A stretch of DNA of 64,000 nt from Camellia lanceoleosa (lineage: Eukaryota > Streptophyta > Magnoliopsida > Ericales > Theaceae), in contig CM045761.1 of NCBI GenBank assembly GCA_025200525.1, positions 37,766,190-37,830,189 of the forward strand, in the 5' to 3' direction. Positions 11,796-24,270 of the stretch are shown here, in pieces. A program made the position numbers and the translations under genes. Every line of letters begins with the position of its first letter. The stretch's first letter is position 1. The notes under the pieces are model-generated. The model saw nothing but the letters and a program-made list of their open reading frames with translations. It made no database searches and had not been told where the DNA came from.

Positions 11796-12823
11796 TCTGG
11801 AAAATCCAAAACATGTTCTTGAGCTTCAATTTGATGTTCAAAGGTTCTAAATGCATGATTTTGGCTCAAACTTCACATATACATATTCTAACATGGTATA
11901 CACACCAAATTACAACACAATGAAGCTCAATTTCACAATTTAATCACATGCATGTCCCAATTTACACCAAATCATTACCAACATAATAATTTCATGCATT
12001 CAACACTTACACCCTTGTGAATTGTACATGCATGTGGCAAATTACTCTCATTCTCAACTTAGATGATGAAGAGAAGGTCAAAATAAGAGCTTTAATCAAA
12101 ATCTCCCATGGATTATACATTTTGTGCTCAAACATGCAATCTCAAAACAATTCTTCACATGCATGTGCATATAGACTACCAAATCAACAAAACCAACTCA
12201 AATCATGTTAACTCTTACTCTTGATCACCCAACTAGCTTGAATATACAAAATCACAAGTTCAAACTTATGAACCAAGGGGTGATTACTCACCTAGGAGCT
12301 TAATCTTTACAATTTATGGTAAATTCTTGAGTGTGCCTTCAAGATCACCAAGCTTTGAGGCTAAAACTCCAATTCCCTTCACTCTCTCTCTCTCTCTCTA
12401 GCCGACCCTCTCCTTTTCCTTAGAGTTTATAATCAGCCAAGTCAAGCTAAAGAAGAGAAATTGAGCGTGTAGTGCTCATATAAAAGCCCCTCTTGTTATA
12501 TTATTTTAATATATAATAATAGAGCACTAATTCACTAATTAAATCAATTTAATCTGATCCGAATCAATTTCCAATTAAATTTCACCGTAGGCTCTAAAAA
12601 TCACGCTAATCACAATGGCACAATTAATTTCGGGTTCTGTGGCCGATAAAGCCTTCAATTTAATTTCCAAAGCAGAAAATCAAACAGATATTCCTACGGT
12701 GAACAGATAGAAATTCAAAACCACATATTTTCATATAATGGCACACAATATCATATTAAACACATAGTCATACGCATATTAAGGACCAATTAACATATTA
12801 CGGAACATGGATATCACACTTAG

Positions 12824-13510
12824 TGTATAATTTTAATAATTATATATAAAAAAATTTAATTATTTATTTATTTTATTTTTTTTCTGATTACCACATGAAA
12901 ATTTCAATTTAAAGAGATTTCAACATTCCAAATAAGTCAGACCGACACTTATCATATTGAATCTAGAATTGAATAAAATGATGATGGATATAATGGAGAC
13001 TAGTCGATGAGAGAATCATCCATAACACATGTTATTAGGGGCATTTATGAGTCGATTTGGTTGGATTTATCACTAAATTTAGAACCAACTTAATTAGGAT
13101 TGGTTTTAAGTTTTTGAATTTAGAATGAAGTCAATCATGTATTATAATCAATCCAATCCAATCAAATCCAACCCAATATAACTCGAGTTGATTCAAGTTG
13201 GAATCAGGATTTCATTATATTAAAAATAAGTGAATCAATTAATAATAAGGGAATTTCTATGGTTTTTGAGATGTGTATCATATACATATTTGATTGTTGG
13301 TTATAGCATTATTTTCATTATGATTGAAGCGTTCTTTGATATACCATAATGTTGTGTTTGGTGGAGAGATTTAGTAAGGGATTTGAAAAGGGATAGGAAA
13401 AAAAGTAGGTGAAATGATCTATATTTTACTTAATTTCACACATTTTTTCCTTTTATATTTCCAAATCTCTTCCCAAATTTCTCAACCAAACACAAATGAT
13501 ATTTGGTTAT
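12824..13510. repeat. Middle part of block D1
   Basis: This AT-rich sequence matches 42185-43735 of block D2, except that D2 carries extra sequence near 42410-42595 and the 648-bp hAT element at 42845-43492. The uninterrupted site for that hAT element is seen here near 13278-13290. No gene is seen. Confidence 0.7.
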
Positions 13511-15523
13511 TGTAACGCCCCAAATTTCTAGCCCAAATGATAATACAACAATCATGGCTCTTTCAAGGAAAACCAAATATAAATCTCCAAACTTACATTA
13601 CATGATACAATAGTTCTTCATACAACAATACATTAATCCAACAACAAGTAAATAAACAAATAAATACCCTCAAGGGTTTACAAGTTTCCAAGGCTTGAGT
13701 CTGGTTACACAAAACGGTTATTCAAACCCACACACATACAACCCTTGGCTTACACACAGAGTCACAGCAAAATGAGAGTCTCGTACTCTCAACACACATT
13801 TCCTCGCCTTTAGTTAGGCAGCATCACCACATTTTTTCCTGCACAAAAATCCCGTAGAGTGAGTATAAAGCCCAGTAGAAAATCCTTAACAAAATATATA
13901 CATTTTATACAAGTCTCAAGAGATGAAATGCACATGCCATGCTATGCCATTTTGAAAGAAAATCACATCTTTGTCTTTGAAAAACTATCATGCTCAATGA
14001 TGTCATATAATTTCAATTCTTCAAAACTTAACAATTCATTTCAAGAATGATAAATACGACTCTGGTAATCCCTAGGTCGGTGTTTACAAGTAGACTATAC
14101 AAGTACTACCAATTTGTCATTTTTACCAGTGTTAATCGGAAGACTCGACACCTATCCGTGCGGGTTTTCGGTGTTACACCCCGGACTCTCAGGCCAACTT
14201 ATTCAATATCATCTACACCACCTATCAAGACTTACCAACATATTTACCCCAAAACCATTTCATGAAAACTTGTTTCTCAACATTCTTTTCTCAATGCAAG
14301 TTTTTAAATCAACTTTCAAAGTTTAATGTAATCAATGAATTAATATGCCAATAACACAAGATGAATATAAATACTTTTATTCCAATTCATCATCTAAGGA
14401 ATAACACAATTCCCTCTTCTCAAGTATCCTCAACAATTCGTCATTTCAAGACTATTTCAACATTTTGAACAATAATTTCCAAAATGAACAATAATCATAT
14501 TCCCTGAAATTCATCATTTATATAAATATAAATAAGAAAATTTCCAAACATCCATTTATTTTGACACACAAAATAAATATAACAATATCATTTATGAATT
14601 TTCAGTCTCTTAAAAAAAAAATCTCCAAATTCTAGGTTTTCTCACCAAAACTATACAATTCAATTCTTTTGAAAGAAAAATTTCCAAAATCATCTGTTCT
14701 TCAATCAACGAAGATCAAAACCTATAAGATCATTTTAAAAGAACAAGAGACAAACCCACTTTCAAAATTGCTCCACTTCTTGAATCAACAATCAATTTTC
14801 AAAGCTATCGAAAGATGATTTCGAAAATCATATAGATCTTGCAAAAATATATATATATAACTCTAAGAAAATCCCTACCTCAAGTTTGAAGAAGAAAAGA
14901 GTTGAAACACCCAAAATTTATGGTGTCGAAACTCGATCTCCACCGCACACAACAAAACCCTCGAGAAGTTATACAACTTTGATGAAGAAACTATAGCTAA
15001 AATCCCAATGGATTTGGAGAAATCAAAGAGAGAATATGATTCCTAGAGAGAGAAGCTCTAGATCTGGATCTTGGAGAGTTTTAGAGAGAGAGAGGATTGC
15101 AAAAAGTGATATGAAATGTCATTTTCTCGAGCTGATAAAACGTGGTCCGCTTGAGCGTGGAAAGCCCCGCTCAAGCGTCAAACATAGACTCCGGCTCGAG
15201 CGTGAAACCCTACGCTCGAGCATAAAATACGATCCTCCAGTACTTTTGCAGATAGAGACCCCGCTCGAGCGCCCGAATGTCCGCTCGAGCGTAGAACAAA
15301 ATTTCAGAGCTCGGCGTGAAAGCCCGTCGAAGCGTAAGAGCCAAATTCTAGGCAACTAAAAGTTTGAAAAAACAAGCAACTAACGTTTTCCAAACACATA
15401 ACTACAACCCAATAACCAACAATGAGAGGAAGACAAGGGAAACACGACATGAACCACCATTCAAACAATACAAACCTGGGTTCGGAACATCACAAGAGAC
15501 GGGTCAAAACCGAGATCGCTACA
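13511..15523 (-). mobile_element. Solo LTR (2,013 bp) flanked by GTTAT
   Basis: It begins TGTAACGCCCC and ends GATCGCTACA, with the 5-bp duplication GTTAT at 13506-13510 and 15524-15528. Block D2 shows the empty site near 43733-43740. It contains GAGTGAGTATAAAGCCCAGT near 13857, like the other solo LTR family, and five CTCGAG palindromes between 15125 and 15290. The same family starts at 63721. No coding internal region exists. The strand is inferred from similarity of layout to the solo LTR at 51678. Confidence 0.8.
15125..15330. repeat. CTCGAG palindrome cluster in the GTTAT-flanked solo LTR
   Basis: Five CTCGAG cores (15125, 15193, 15212, 15263, 15282, approximate) and several CGCTTGAGCG or CGCTCAAGCG variants occur in about 200 bp. 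Confidence 0.7.
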
Positions 15524-15682
15524 GTTATAATTTATTTATTTTTAGTTATGACTTTTATAGAATTGAATTGAGATATTTATCATAATCAAACTCATAAATA
15601 TCATAATTTGTATATGATATATACCCTTTTAAAATAAACAAAATTTTAATATTTAAACATAACATAAATAAAGAGCAAACTA

Positions 15683-18600
15683 TCTATATATATAAGGAAA
15701 AAGGGATTTTTTAGTAAGAAGCCTTTTAACAGCTCTAAATCCTCATTCTAATTTTTTTGATTTTTTTAATTTTAAATAATTACTTTTACTTGATAATCCC
15801 AAATCAGGAAAAGAAGGAAAAAAGTGAGCTGTTTTACTCATATAAAGAGAATTTTATACTCTTATCCTATTTAGTGAAGAGCATTGTGAGAGTTTCAATA
15901 TCTCATTTTTTTTTTTCCATTGGCCAAGGAAAAGGGACTTTTTGGTGAGAAACCTTTTAGCAGCTCCAAATTCTCATTCTAATTTTCTTGATTTTCTTAA
16001 TTTGAAATAATTACTTTTATTTGATAATCCCACATCGAGAAAAGAAGGAAAAAAGAAAGAAAGAATTGTTTTACTCATATAAAGAGAATCTTATACTTCC
16101 ATCCCATTTAGTGAAGAGCATTGTGAGAGTTTCAATATCTCATTTTTTTCCATCAGCTAATTTTCTTGATTTTCTTAATTTTAAACAATTAAGAAAATCT
16201 CCATTGGCTAACTTTTATTTAATAATCCTACATTGGGAAAAGATGGAAAAAGCGAATTGTTTAGGTTGGGAGGTTGGGATTGTTTAGGTTGGAAGCTTTT
16301 ATCATAGTTTAGATTAATGGTTCACCAAACTGTACGGTGAAAATATGCCTCTCTAATAGGAGGCCAACTTATATAATTTAAAGGCTTTTTTTTTAATAAT
16401 TAATGTTATTATTATTATTATTATTATAATAAAAGAGTTTCGAAATTTGGATGCCGTCACTCATCTCCCCCAATTGGTTCCATGTTGCTTGCATGACTAC
16501 AACCTACAATTAATTATATATTTAAAACAATATTTTGCTCCAAATGCAACGATGCAAGTTAATTCCACGATTATGACCACATGGATGACAATGTAACAAG
16601 GCACATGTTGGAAAGGAGAAGAGGTCCGTTGATTGACTTTAATTTATTTTCAGTTTTTATTAGCAATAGTTTAAACAAATTAAAGTTCGATTTACTTTGA
16701 GCGAGACTATCATTTGTAATCACAGAATTTTATTATTTTTAATTTTTAAAAATAAATAATATATATATATAATTTTATAAATATATCATATATTTTTATT
16801 AACATGACTTTAGAATGAATCTGATTTTTTTTTTTTAATATGCATATGAGTTTAAAAAATGATCGAGTATGATAAATTCACCAACCTAAACTATGCTTCT
16901 CTAATTCTCGTTGGCTAACTTCCATTTATCTTTTATTTTACAATCCTATATCGGAAAAAGAAATAAAAATTTAATTGTTTCACTTACATAAAGTGAACCT
17001 TATGCTCCCATTTATATAAACAAAATGAGATTTTTGGTAAGAAGCCCTATGATCAATATCTCATACTCATTTTTTTTATTTTCTTAATTTTAAACAATTA
17101 AGAAAACCCTCATTGGCTAGCTTTCATTTAACTTTTATTTTACAATCCCACATAATTTTGATTTTAAAAATACTTTTGTATGAGATTTTGAAACTCTCAT
17201 AATATTTAACTTAAAAATAATTACAATCCCACATCAAAAAGAGAAAAAGAAAAATAAAAAAGTAAGTTGTTTCACTTATATAAAATGAGTTTTATAAACG
17301 AAGTTTTAAGGAAGAAGCCTTCTACAAGGTCCAAACCCTCATTCTAAAATTATTGAATTTTTTTAATTTTAAACAATTAAAAAATTTTCCATTGGCTAGC
17401 TTCTATTTATCTTTTATTTTACAATTCCAAATCAGGAAAAAAAAAGAAGAAAAAGTGAATTGTTTTATTTATATAAAGTGAATCTTATACTCCAATTTAT
17501 ATAAATTATTAAAATTTCTTAATTTTAAACAATTAAGAAAATCCCCATTAATTAACTTCTATTTAACTTTTATTTTACAATTCTACATCGGAAAAAGTAG
17601 GAAAAAGTGAATTATTTCACTTATATAAAGTGAATCTTATACTCTCATTTATATAAGTAAAATAATATTTTTAGTGAGAAGCCCTATAATCAATACCAAT
17701 TTTTTTCTTCTTCTTAATTTTAAACAATTAAGAAAATCTTCATTGATTAGCATTCCATTTAACTTTTATTGTACAATCTCACATAGATGTTTTGATTTTA
17801 AAAATAATTTTGTATGAGATTTTGAAACTCTCATAATATTTAACTTTAAAATAATTACAATCCCAAATCGAGAAAAGAAATAAAAAGTGAGTTATTTTAC
17901 TTATATAAAGTGAATCTTATACTTTCATTTAATATTATAGTATTGTGCATGTTTCAGTTCAAGATGGTTTAAATTTTAAAATAAAATTTAAAGGTTTTAA
18001 TTAATTAATTTTGTTGTAATTGGTTGGTCTTTTGATTTAGCCGATTAGGCTGAATCATTTTCGGTTTGACTGATTCACTGGTTTAACCAAGATTTTAGTT
18101 GTTTTATCAAAATATGTTGCTTAGATTTGTTTGATTTGAAATAAATTAAGATTGACCTTATCAAAAATTGAACGACTGAGATTGCTTGATTAGAAATAAA
18201 TTTCCCGTCCAAACAACTGTTAATTTTTATTTTACAATCCCACATCAGGAAAAGGAAGAAAAAATGAGTTGTTTTAACATATAAACCTTATGCTCCCATT
18301 TAATATTGTAATGTTGTGTATGTTTCAGTTCAAGACAGTTTAAATTTTAAAATTAAAATAAAATTTAAAAGTTTTAATTAATTAATTTTTGTATAAGTTG
18401 GTTGGTCTTTTGCCCTAGCCGATAGGGTGAATCATTTTCGGTTTGACTAATTCGCTGATTTAACTACGATTTTAGTAGTTTTATCAAAATATATTGGTTA
18501 AATTTGTTTAATTCGAAATAAATTAAAGAGTGACCTAATTAAAGATTAAACGGCTAAGATTGCTTAATTCGAAATAAACTTCCCGCCCAAACAATTGTTA

Positions 18601-18945
18601 ACTTTTAAACAATTAAGAAAATTCACATTGATTAGCTTTTATTTAACTTTTATTTTATAATTCCACATCGAGAAAAGAAGAAAAAAGTGAATTGTTTCAC
18701 TTACATAAAGTGAATCTTATACTCCCATATATATAAGCAAAATGAAATTTTTAGTGAGAAACCTTATGATCAATATCTCATACTAATTTTTTTTTCCCTT
18801 CATTTTAAACAATTAAGAAAATTTTGATTGGTTAGCTTCCATTTAACTTTTATTTTATATAATATAAAACAATTAAATATAATTATTATATTTTTCTTAA
18901 ATAATATATTATTTTATTTCATACATAACACGAATAATATACTAA
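15683..18945 (+). repeat. Diverged tandem array of snRNA-type promoter modules (USE plus TATA)
   Basis: About twelve copies of a unit carry a motif close to ATCCCACATCG, the plant snRNA upstream sequence element (consensus RTCCCACATCG), followed by a purine-rich stretch and then TATATAAAG. Motif starts: 15796, 16027, 16225, 16943, 17145, 17226, 17424, 17580, 17768, 17860, 18237 and 18660 (approximate). In the best units (17580, 17860, 18660) the gap between motif and TATA or its CATAAA variant is about 31 bp. Units share TTAATTTTAAACAATTAAGAAAATC upstream parts (shown only in outline). No U1, U2, U4, U5 or U6 body follows. Block D2 lacks the whole array at about 43892, so it is an insertion or local expansion. 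Confidence 0.65.
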
Positions 18946-20089
18946 TTATTAATATAAATCAATACAAATTAAATCAAATACGGTATTGTGCACTTATTTT
19001 CCTCCTCTCTGTCTTGTGTGTCCTAGACAAGTCAATGTAAATGTAAAAAAGTGCACAGTAGTGCTACGTTTCACAGGGTGGGTTCCAGGAATTCCTTCAC
19101 GAGAGATCGTAGCCGAACTTTTGGTATTTTTATTGTGTGTGATGCACTCACAAGTAATAGGTTACAACTTGTCAATGATTAAACACTATAAAACAAAATT
19201 AGCCTTATATTATTTATAAATTATGACTTAAAAATTAAAACATACTTACATTGAGATTCTTTTTTGCGTTTTCCATACCCAGTGAAGATTAAGCCTTTTA
19301 ACGAGTAGACTGTAAGCATAAATCTCACACTCAGTGAAGATTACCTTACTTGTATTACTACTCTCAAACTTCCAGAAAATTAAAGACAATAGACAAAGAC
19401 ATTATGAAAATGAAAAACTTTTTATTAAATAACTAAAAATTATAGAGATTACAAGAAAGATAGAGAGAATACTCTTGCTTACTTATAAGATTATGCTTCT
19501 TGACTCTCTTTTACATGACTCAATCACACCCTTGACTCTCTTTTACGTGACTCAACCACACCCTTTTATAGGTAAAGAGTGGACTTCAACTTCATAATTA
19601 AAATGTATAAAATTAAAAGATAATTTTCTTGTAATAAGATAAGAAACCTTTTACATTCTGATTTATTGAAACTACAACTTAGTAGTGGTATCTCCACCAC
19701 TTTGGTTTTGTTTAGCATGTGACTCCTTTGTCATCATTCACCATGTGATCTACTTTGTTGTGTCTTTTTGGATGTATTTGTCATGTGATTTTTTTTTTTG
19801 CTTCTTCTGTTATGTGAGCTTTACTTGGCTTTATCTTCCATGACTTGTCCAAAGGATTCTTACCTTTTTTACTTGATTTATCATGTGAACTTTTGCCTAT
19901 TTTTCATAAATGCAGAGGTCCATATCTTGTATTGATTTATAGCGAATTTGGGCTCCTTTAAAGTTTTAATGGATTTTTGTAAGTAAATTTAATGTATAAT
20001 TTTAATAATTTATGCAATTTTTTATTTTTTATTTTTTTGTGATTATATATAAGGGCCCAATTTCAAAAGACTTAAAAAGTGCAAAATTA
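18946..20089. repeat. Right part of block D1
   Basis: 18946-20089 matches 43893-45390 of block D2, which has an additional foldback MITE at about 44087-44496. No protein or RNA gene is recognisable. Confidence 0.7.
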
Positions 20090-20466
20090 TTTGACAACCA
20101 CATCGGTTGGCCTTGATCAAATCAACTCCACTGGTTTCTTTTAAAAATGGCTTGGAAAATGATTGCCCGCTTTGGTAATCCCTTGTAAAGGCCTTCCTGA
20201 AGAACATGGAAGATCTCATGGCAAGGATTGAGAAGTACGTAAGGCCGGAGGAGGACAAGAAAGCCAGAAAGACCAACGTAATAAAGCAGGAAAAGAGAAA
20301 CGGCTCACCAAAGCGTAGCTGAGGAAATAACGGTGCCAACAAGTTGAAACCTGGATTGAAAGCTATACAGGCAGTGAACAAAGTTTTCAAGACCCTCATA
20401 TGCAGGGTCTTGTAAAGGATCCAAAATCAGCCCTATTTTAAGCCACCACATAAGATCCCGGGGAAG

Positions 20467-20672
20467 TACATGGGTAGAAACCCCGGGAAAAGTTATGCTT
20501 ACCACGAGGAGAATGGGCACATGACTCAAGGGTACAGGGCCCTAAAACAACACCTGGAAGATCTGGTCAGACAAGGACACCTGAGAGACCCGATAGACGA
20601 AGCAAGAACACGAGAGGAACAGGCGAAGTTGGCCCAGGTGCCTGGGGAGGCACCCTCACCTTCGCCACCATA
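20467..20672 (+). pseudogene. gag C-terminal fragment with degenerate zinc knuckle
   Basis: The reading YAYHEENGHMTQGYRALKQ fits the Tat-lineage knuckle pattern C-x2-H-x4-GH-x4-C, but both cysteines have been replaced by tyrosine or serine-like positions, so metal binding is lost. The following segment is the usual acidic and basic linker (HLEDLVRQGHLRDP). Upstream, 20100-20460 looks like earlier gag sequence broken by stops. Confidence 0.7.
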
Positions 20673-20696
20673 GGCAGATGACCACGGGTTATCAAC

Positions 20697-21190
20697 GTGA
20701 TCCATACGAGGGTCAACGAGAATGAGATTCGAGGAAAGACACAAAGGGTAAGGCATCTACAACATGTCTACCAAGTCCAACAGAAGAAACCCTGCATAGA
20801 AGAACATCAAGGGCCGATGGTATCATTCATAGAGGGAGACCTAGACATGGTACAACATCCACATAACGATGTTCTAATAGTGACTCTGAAAGTCGGAGAA
20901 TGCCAGGTAAGACACATACTTATAGATCAAAGCAGCTCCCATCAAATCATGCATGTCAGATACTACAAAGAGCTCTGCCTCCACAAGAACGATTTGGGAT
21001 AATCCGACAGTCTCATGTTCGGATTTAATAGAACCCTTACATGGCCACTAGGGACTACGAACCTGAAGGTTTAGGCAGGAACTAAGACGGTAGTCACATA
21101 GTTTACCGTGATAAATACCACATCCCCTTACAGCATTATTTTGGGAAGACCTTGGTTGTATACTATGAGAGTTGTTCCCTTAACACCGCA
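20697..21190 (+). pseudogene. Retroviral-type aspartic protease fragment
   Basis: The stretch FIEGDLDMVQHPHNDVLIVT followed by ILIDQSSSHQIM corresponds to the Tat protease region, where the active site is normally D-S/T-G-S-S. Here the glycine is replaced and the frame ends at 21002. The sequence up to about 21190 continues the domain in broken form. Confidence 0.65.
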
Positions 21191-21445
21191 CTAATTACTG
21201 TGGTTCCCAACAGAGTTCGGGGTTAAGGGGGGAAGGGGAGACCAAGTGCAGGCAAAGAATTCCTCCATGGTAGCAATGAAGTACAGCTGTGCTGTTAGAG
21301 AAACAAACACGGATGAAATAAAAGACAAAAACCAAGAGGTCTTGGACGATCTCGGCAAAGAACCCGTTGACAAGAACCAGGAACCCTCAAAAAGGTTCTG
21401 GTACAAGAAGGGGATAAAGACCGATTCTTCCTCCTTAGCTCAGGT

Positions 21446-22260
21446 TTGACCGAAGAAGAAGAGGGAAAATTGGAAGCTTTCTTACGAGAAAACATAGAGG
21501 TATTTGCATGGACGCCATACAAGATGCCATGGATCAGCCCCGAGGTCACCTGCCACAAAATCAACGTGGACAGGGTGGCGAAACCAGTGGTCCAAAGAGT
21601 CAGACGACCAACTTTGGCCCATGTGTAAGCAATTGAAGAAGAAGTAGAGAAGTTATTAGAGGCCCAAGCGATCCGATAAGTCAACTACCCAACGTGGTTG
21701 TCCAACACAGTGGTAGTAAAGAAGAAGAACAACAAGTAGAGGGTCTGCGTAGACTTCACAAGCCTGAACAAGGCTTGCCCAAAGGATTGTTTCCCTTTGC
21801 CAAAGATAGACCAGCTTGTGGATGTCACATTTGACCATGGAAAGATGAGTTTCCTAGATGTATACCGAGGCTATCATTAGATAGCCATGTATGCTCCAGA
21901 TAAAGAGAATACAGCATTCACCACGCCAAAGGGACTCTACTGCTATAGAGTGTTGTCCTTTAGGTTGAAGAATACAAGGGCAACATACCAGAGACTAGTA
22001 ACAAAGATGTTTAAGCATCTGATCAGGAAAACCGTGGAGGTCTACATCAATGACGTGGTTGTAAAAAGCAAGGATCCTTCAGATCATCTCACCGATCTGA
22101 AGGATGTTTTTGATATCCTTAAGGCGTATTGGCTTTGTTTGTTTGAATGCCTTAAAGTGTGCCTTTGGGGTAGGATCTGGCAAATTTCTAGAATACCTGG
22201 TGACTAGGAGAGGAATTGAAGTGAGCCCCGATCAGATCAAGGCCATCCTTGATCTGAAAA
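21446..22260 (+). pseudogene. Reverse transcriptase pseudogene
   Basis: Recognisable RT blocks in order: the EEEGKLEAFLREN entry region, VCVDFTSLNKACPKD, SFLDVYRGYHQIAM-like region with a stop, TAFTTPKGLYCYRVLSFRLK, and the catalytic YxDD box changed to YIND at about 22042-22053. Several stops (for example near 21680, 21740 and 21877) break the frame. The downstream segment ending [20 protein letters not shown] is the usual RT to RNase H connection. Not functional. Confidence 0.85.
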
Positions 22261-22279
22261 GTTGACTTGAAAAAGTATT

Positions 22280-23260
22280 TGACAACCCCACCGGTGTTGT
22301 CAAGCCCGGTTCCAAGAGAGGACCTATTCTTATATTTGGCAGTCTCAAACCACGCCGTTAGTGCCGTGGTCGTTCGAGAAGAAGAAGGAGAATAAAAAGC
22401 GGTATATTACATAAGAAAGACCCTGGCAAGTGCAAAAACGAAGTACTCACCTTTGGAGAAGATAACACTCACCCTAGTAATGGCATCCAAAAAATAGAAC
22501 CATTACTTTTAAGCTCACAAGATGGTGGTGCTCACAGAGCACCCGCTGAAGTCCCTATTACAAGATGGGAACTTGACAGGCAGAGTGGCGCGATGGGTTG
22601 TGGTTCTAGGTCAATATGACATAGATTACAGACCAAGGACAACAATCAAAGGTCAGGTTTTGGTCGACTTTATTGCTGAATTCACTGTAAGCACAAGCCC
22701 AAGGCCCAGACCAGTGAACCTCGGCCTAGGATGCGCGGAATAACTGGAAGAGACATAGCTGGCACCATAAAGCTCCACAACAGGCTGGAAAAAAGAACAA
22801 GAGAAGTTGAAACCTTGTGACATCTACCTTGGCGAGTCATTCCGCCTCTTTGTCGATGGCAGTTCAAACTGTCAAGGAGCGGGGACATAAGTAGTGTCGG
22901 TTTCACCGAACGGATAGATGATTGAATAATCAATTCGACAAGGGTTCAAGGCCTCAAACAATGAAGCAGAATATAAGGCACTGATTCAAATTAAAATTAG
23001 TAGCGATAGTCGAAGCCGAAGAGGTGGTAGTCTATTATGACTCCCAACTCATTGTCAACCAAGCGACGAGAGAATACGTAGCCCGAGATAAGAGTATGGT
23101 GGCCTGTGTCAGAAAGGTCTTCAAGTTATTAGAACAGTTACATAGTTATCAGTTGCAACAAGTCTACCGAGAAGATAACAGCCATGCTGATGTCCTGGCT
23201 AACCTTACCAGTGCCATAAAATCAGATACACCTAGAACGATAATGATAGACTATCTATTA
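22280..23260 (+). pseudogene. Dual RNase H-like region of the Tat element
   Basis: 22300-22690 matches the retroviral RNase H region (KTKYSPLEK, then LGQYDIDYRPRTTIKGQVL). 22850-23260 matches a second RNase H-like domain with the FVDGSSN start, NNEAEYKALI and the VYREDNSHADVLANL end. Two RNase H domains in tandem are a known hallmark of the Tat lineage. Stops at 22395, 22497, 22741 and others inactivate it. Confidence 0.75.
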
Positions 23261-23489
23261 GGACCTACCATAGAACCTTTGATAACAGAATATGAGGCAA
23301 TGTACATAGAGCTGGGCCCAAGTTGGATGGATTCCTTGGTCATGTTCATTAGCGACGGCCAACTACCAAAAGACAAAAAGGAGGTCCACAAGATCAGATT
23401 GAAGTTAGCCAGATTTTGCTTATCCGCTAAAGGCCATTTGTACAGAAGGTCCTTCACAGGACCCTTGCTGCAATGTATGCATCCTTTCT

Positions 23490-24170
23490 AGGTAGAAGAC
23501 TTCTTATACGAGATCTATGAAGGAGTTTGTGGAAGTCACATTGAAGTTAGATCCCTTGCCCACTGAGCCATAACACAAGGGTACTAGTGGCCCTATATGC
23601 AAAATGATACTGAAGCCTATGTCAAGAAGTGCGAGAAGTGTCAACGGTTTGCATCCTTGATACATTATCCAGCTGGGGATCTCAACCCTATATCCAGTCC
23701 TTGGCCATTTTCTCAATGGGGTATGGATCTAGTTGGGTAATTGCCCAAGGCAATTGGGCAAAGAAAGTTCTTATTGGTGGCCATGGACTACTTTACGAAG
23801 TGGATAAAGGCTGAGCCTTTAGCCAAAATCCGAGACGTAGATGTCAAGAACTTCATCTAGGAGAACATTATTACCAGATTCGAAATCTCAAAAGCCATTG
23901 TGGCAAACAATGGCACCTAGTTCAATAGCAAGTTGATCAAGAACTCCTATGCGAAGTATAAGATCAAGAACTATTATTCAATCCCCAGCTTCCCTCAGAG
24001 CAATGGCCAAACTGAGGCCTCCAACAAAACCATCTTGGTGGAATAAAAAAGAGGTTGGAAGCTGCCAAGGGCAAGTGGGTAGAAGAATTGCCTAATGTTT
24101 TATGAGCATATCGCACTATGCCGAGAAGATCTACTGGCGAATCTCCTTTTGCCATGACTTATGGCACCGA
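23490..24170 (+). pseudogene. Integrase pseudogene
   Basis: The zinc-binding H-H-C-C region is visible (CGSHIEVRSLAH, CEKCQRFA), followed by the DDE core: MDYFTKWIKAEPL with the first acidic residue, a region reading VANNGT in which the second aspartate is asparagine, and SNGQTEASNKTI. Multiple stops interrupt it. The C-terminal part runs into a 91-bp tandem duplication at 24116-24260. Confidence 0.82.
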
Positions 24171-24260
24171 GACAATCATACCTCTAGATATTATGGGCAT
24201 ATTGCATTACGCCGAAAAGATCTACTGGCGAATCTCCTTTTGCCATGACTTATGGCATCG
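24116..24260 (+). repeat. 91-bp tandem duplication at the end of the integrase relic
   Basis: The sequence CCGAGAAGATCTACTGGCG at 24121 recurs as CCGAAAAGATCTACTGGCG at 24212, with about 50 bp of near-identity after each start. Confidence 0.8.
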
Positions 24261-24270
24261 ACGCGGAAGT

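Larger units (their letters stand above)
5041..12818 (-). mobile_element. Solo LTR, inverted, interrupted by a nested Ogre-type LTR
   Basis: It begins TGTCATGACC at 5041 and ends ATATCACA at 12818, flanked by the 5-bp duplication CTTAG (5036-5040 and 12819-12823). The paralogous block has an uninterrupted site near 42182, which confirms the insertion. Minus-strand sequence resembles the solo LTR at 51678-54088: both carry the segment with GCTTTCGCTCAC, CTCGAG clusters and GGGTCGTGACA or similar at the far end. No internal coding region is present. Without the nested element it is about 2.4 kb. A Tekay-like chromovirus origin is a guess from the LTR ends. Confidence 0.82.
20090..24270 (+). mobile_element. 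Decayed Tat-lineage Ty3-gypsy internal region
   Basis: Fragments of gag, protease, reverse transcriptase, two RNase H-like regions and integrase follow each other in the order usual for plant non-chromovirus (Tat) gypsy elements, on the plus strand, with many in-frame stops and frame changes. No flanking LTR was recognised, so this is an old internal fragment. Individual domains are listed separately. Confidence 0.85.

Noticed and set aside
15036..15359. 107-residue charged frame
   Set aside because: It is in the solo LTR and its SLER/SSR-like peptides come from the repeated CTCGAGCG motif.
15683..18945. U-type snRNA genes behind the promoter-like modules
   Set aside because: None of the sequences 25-35 bp after the TATA boxes resembles the 5' ends of U1, U2, U4, U5 or U6.
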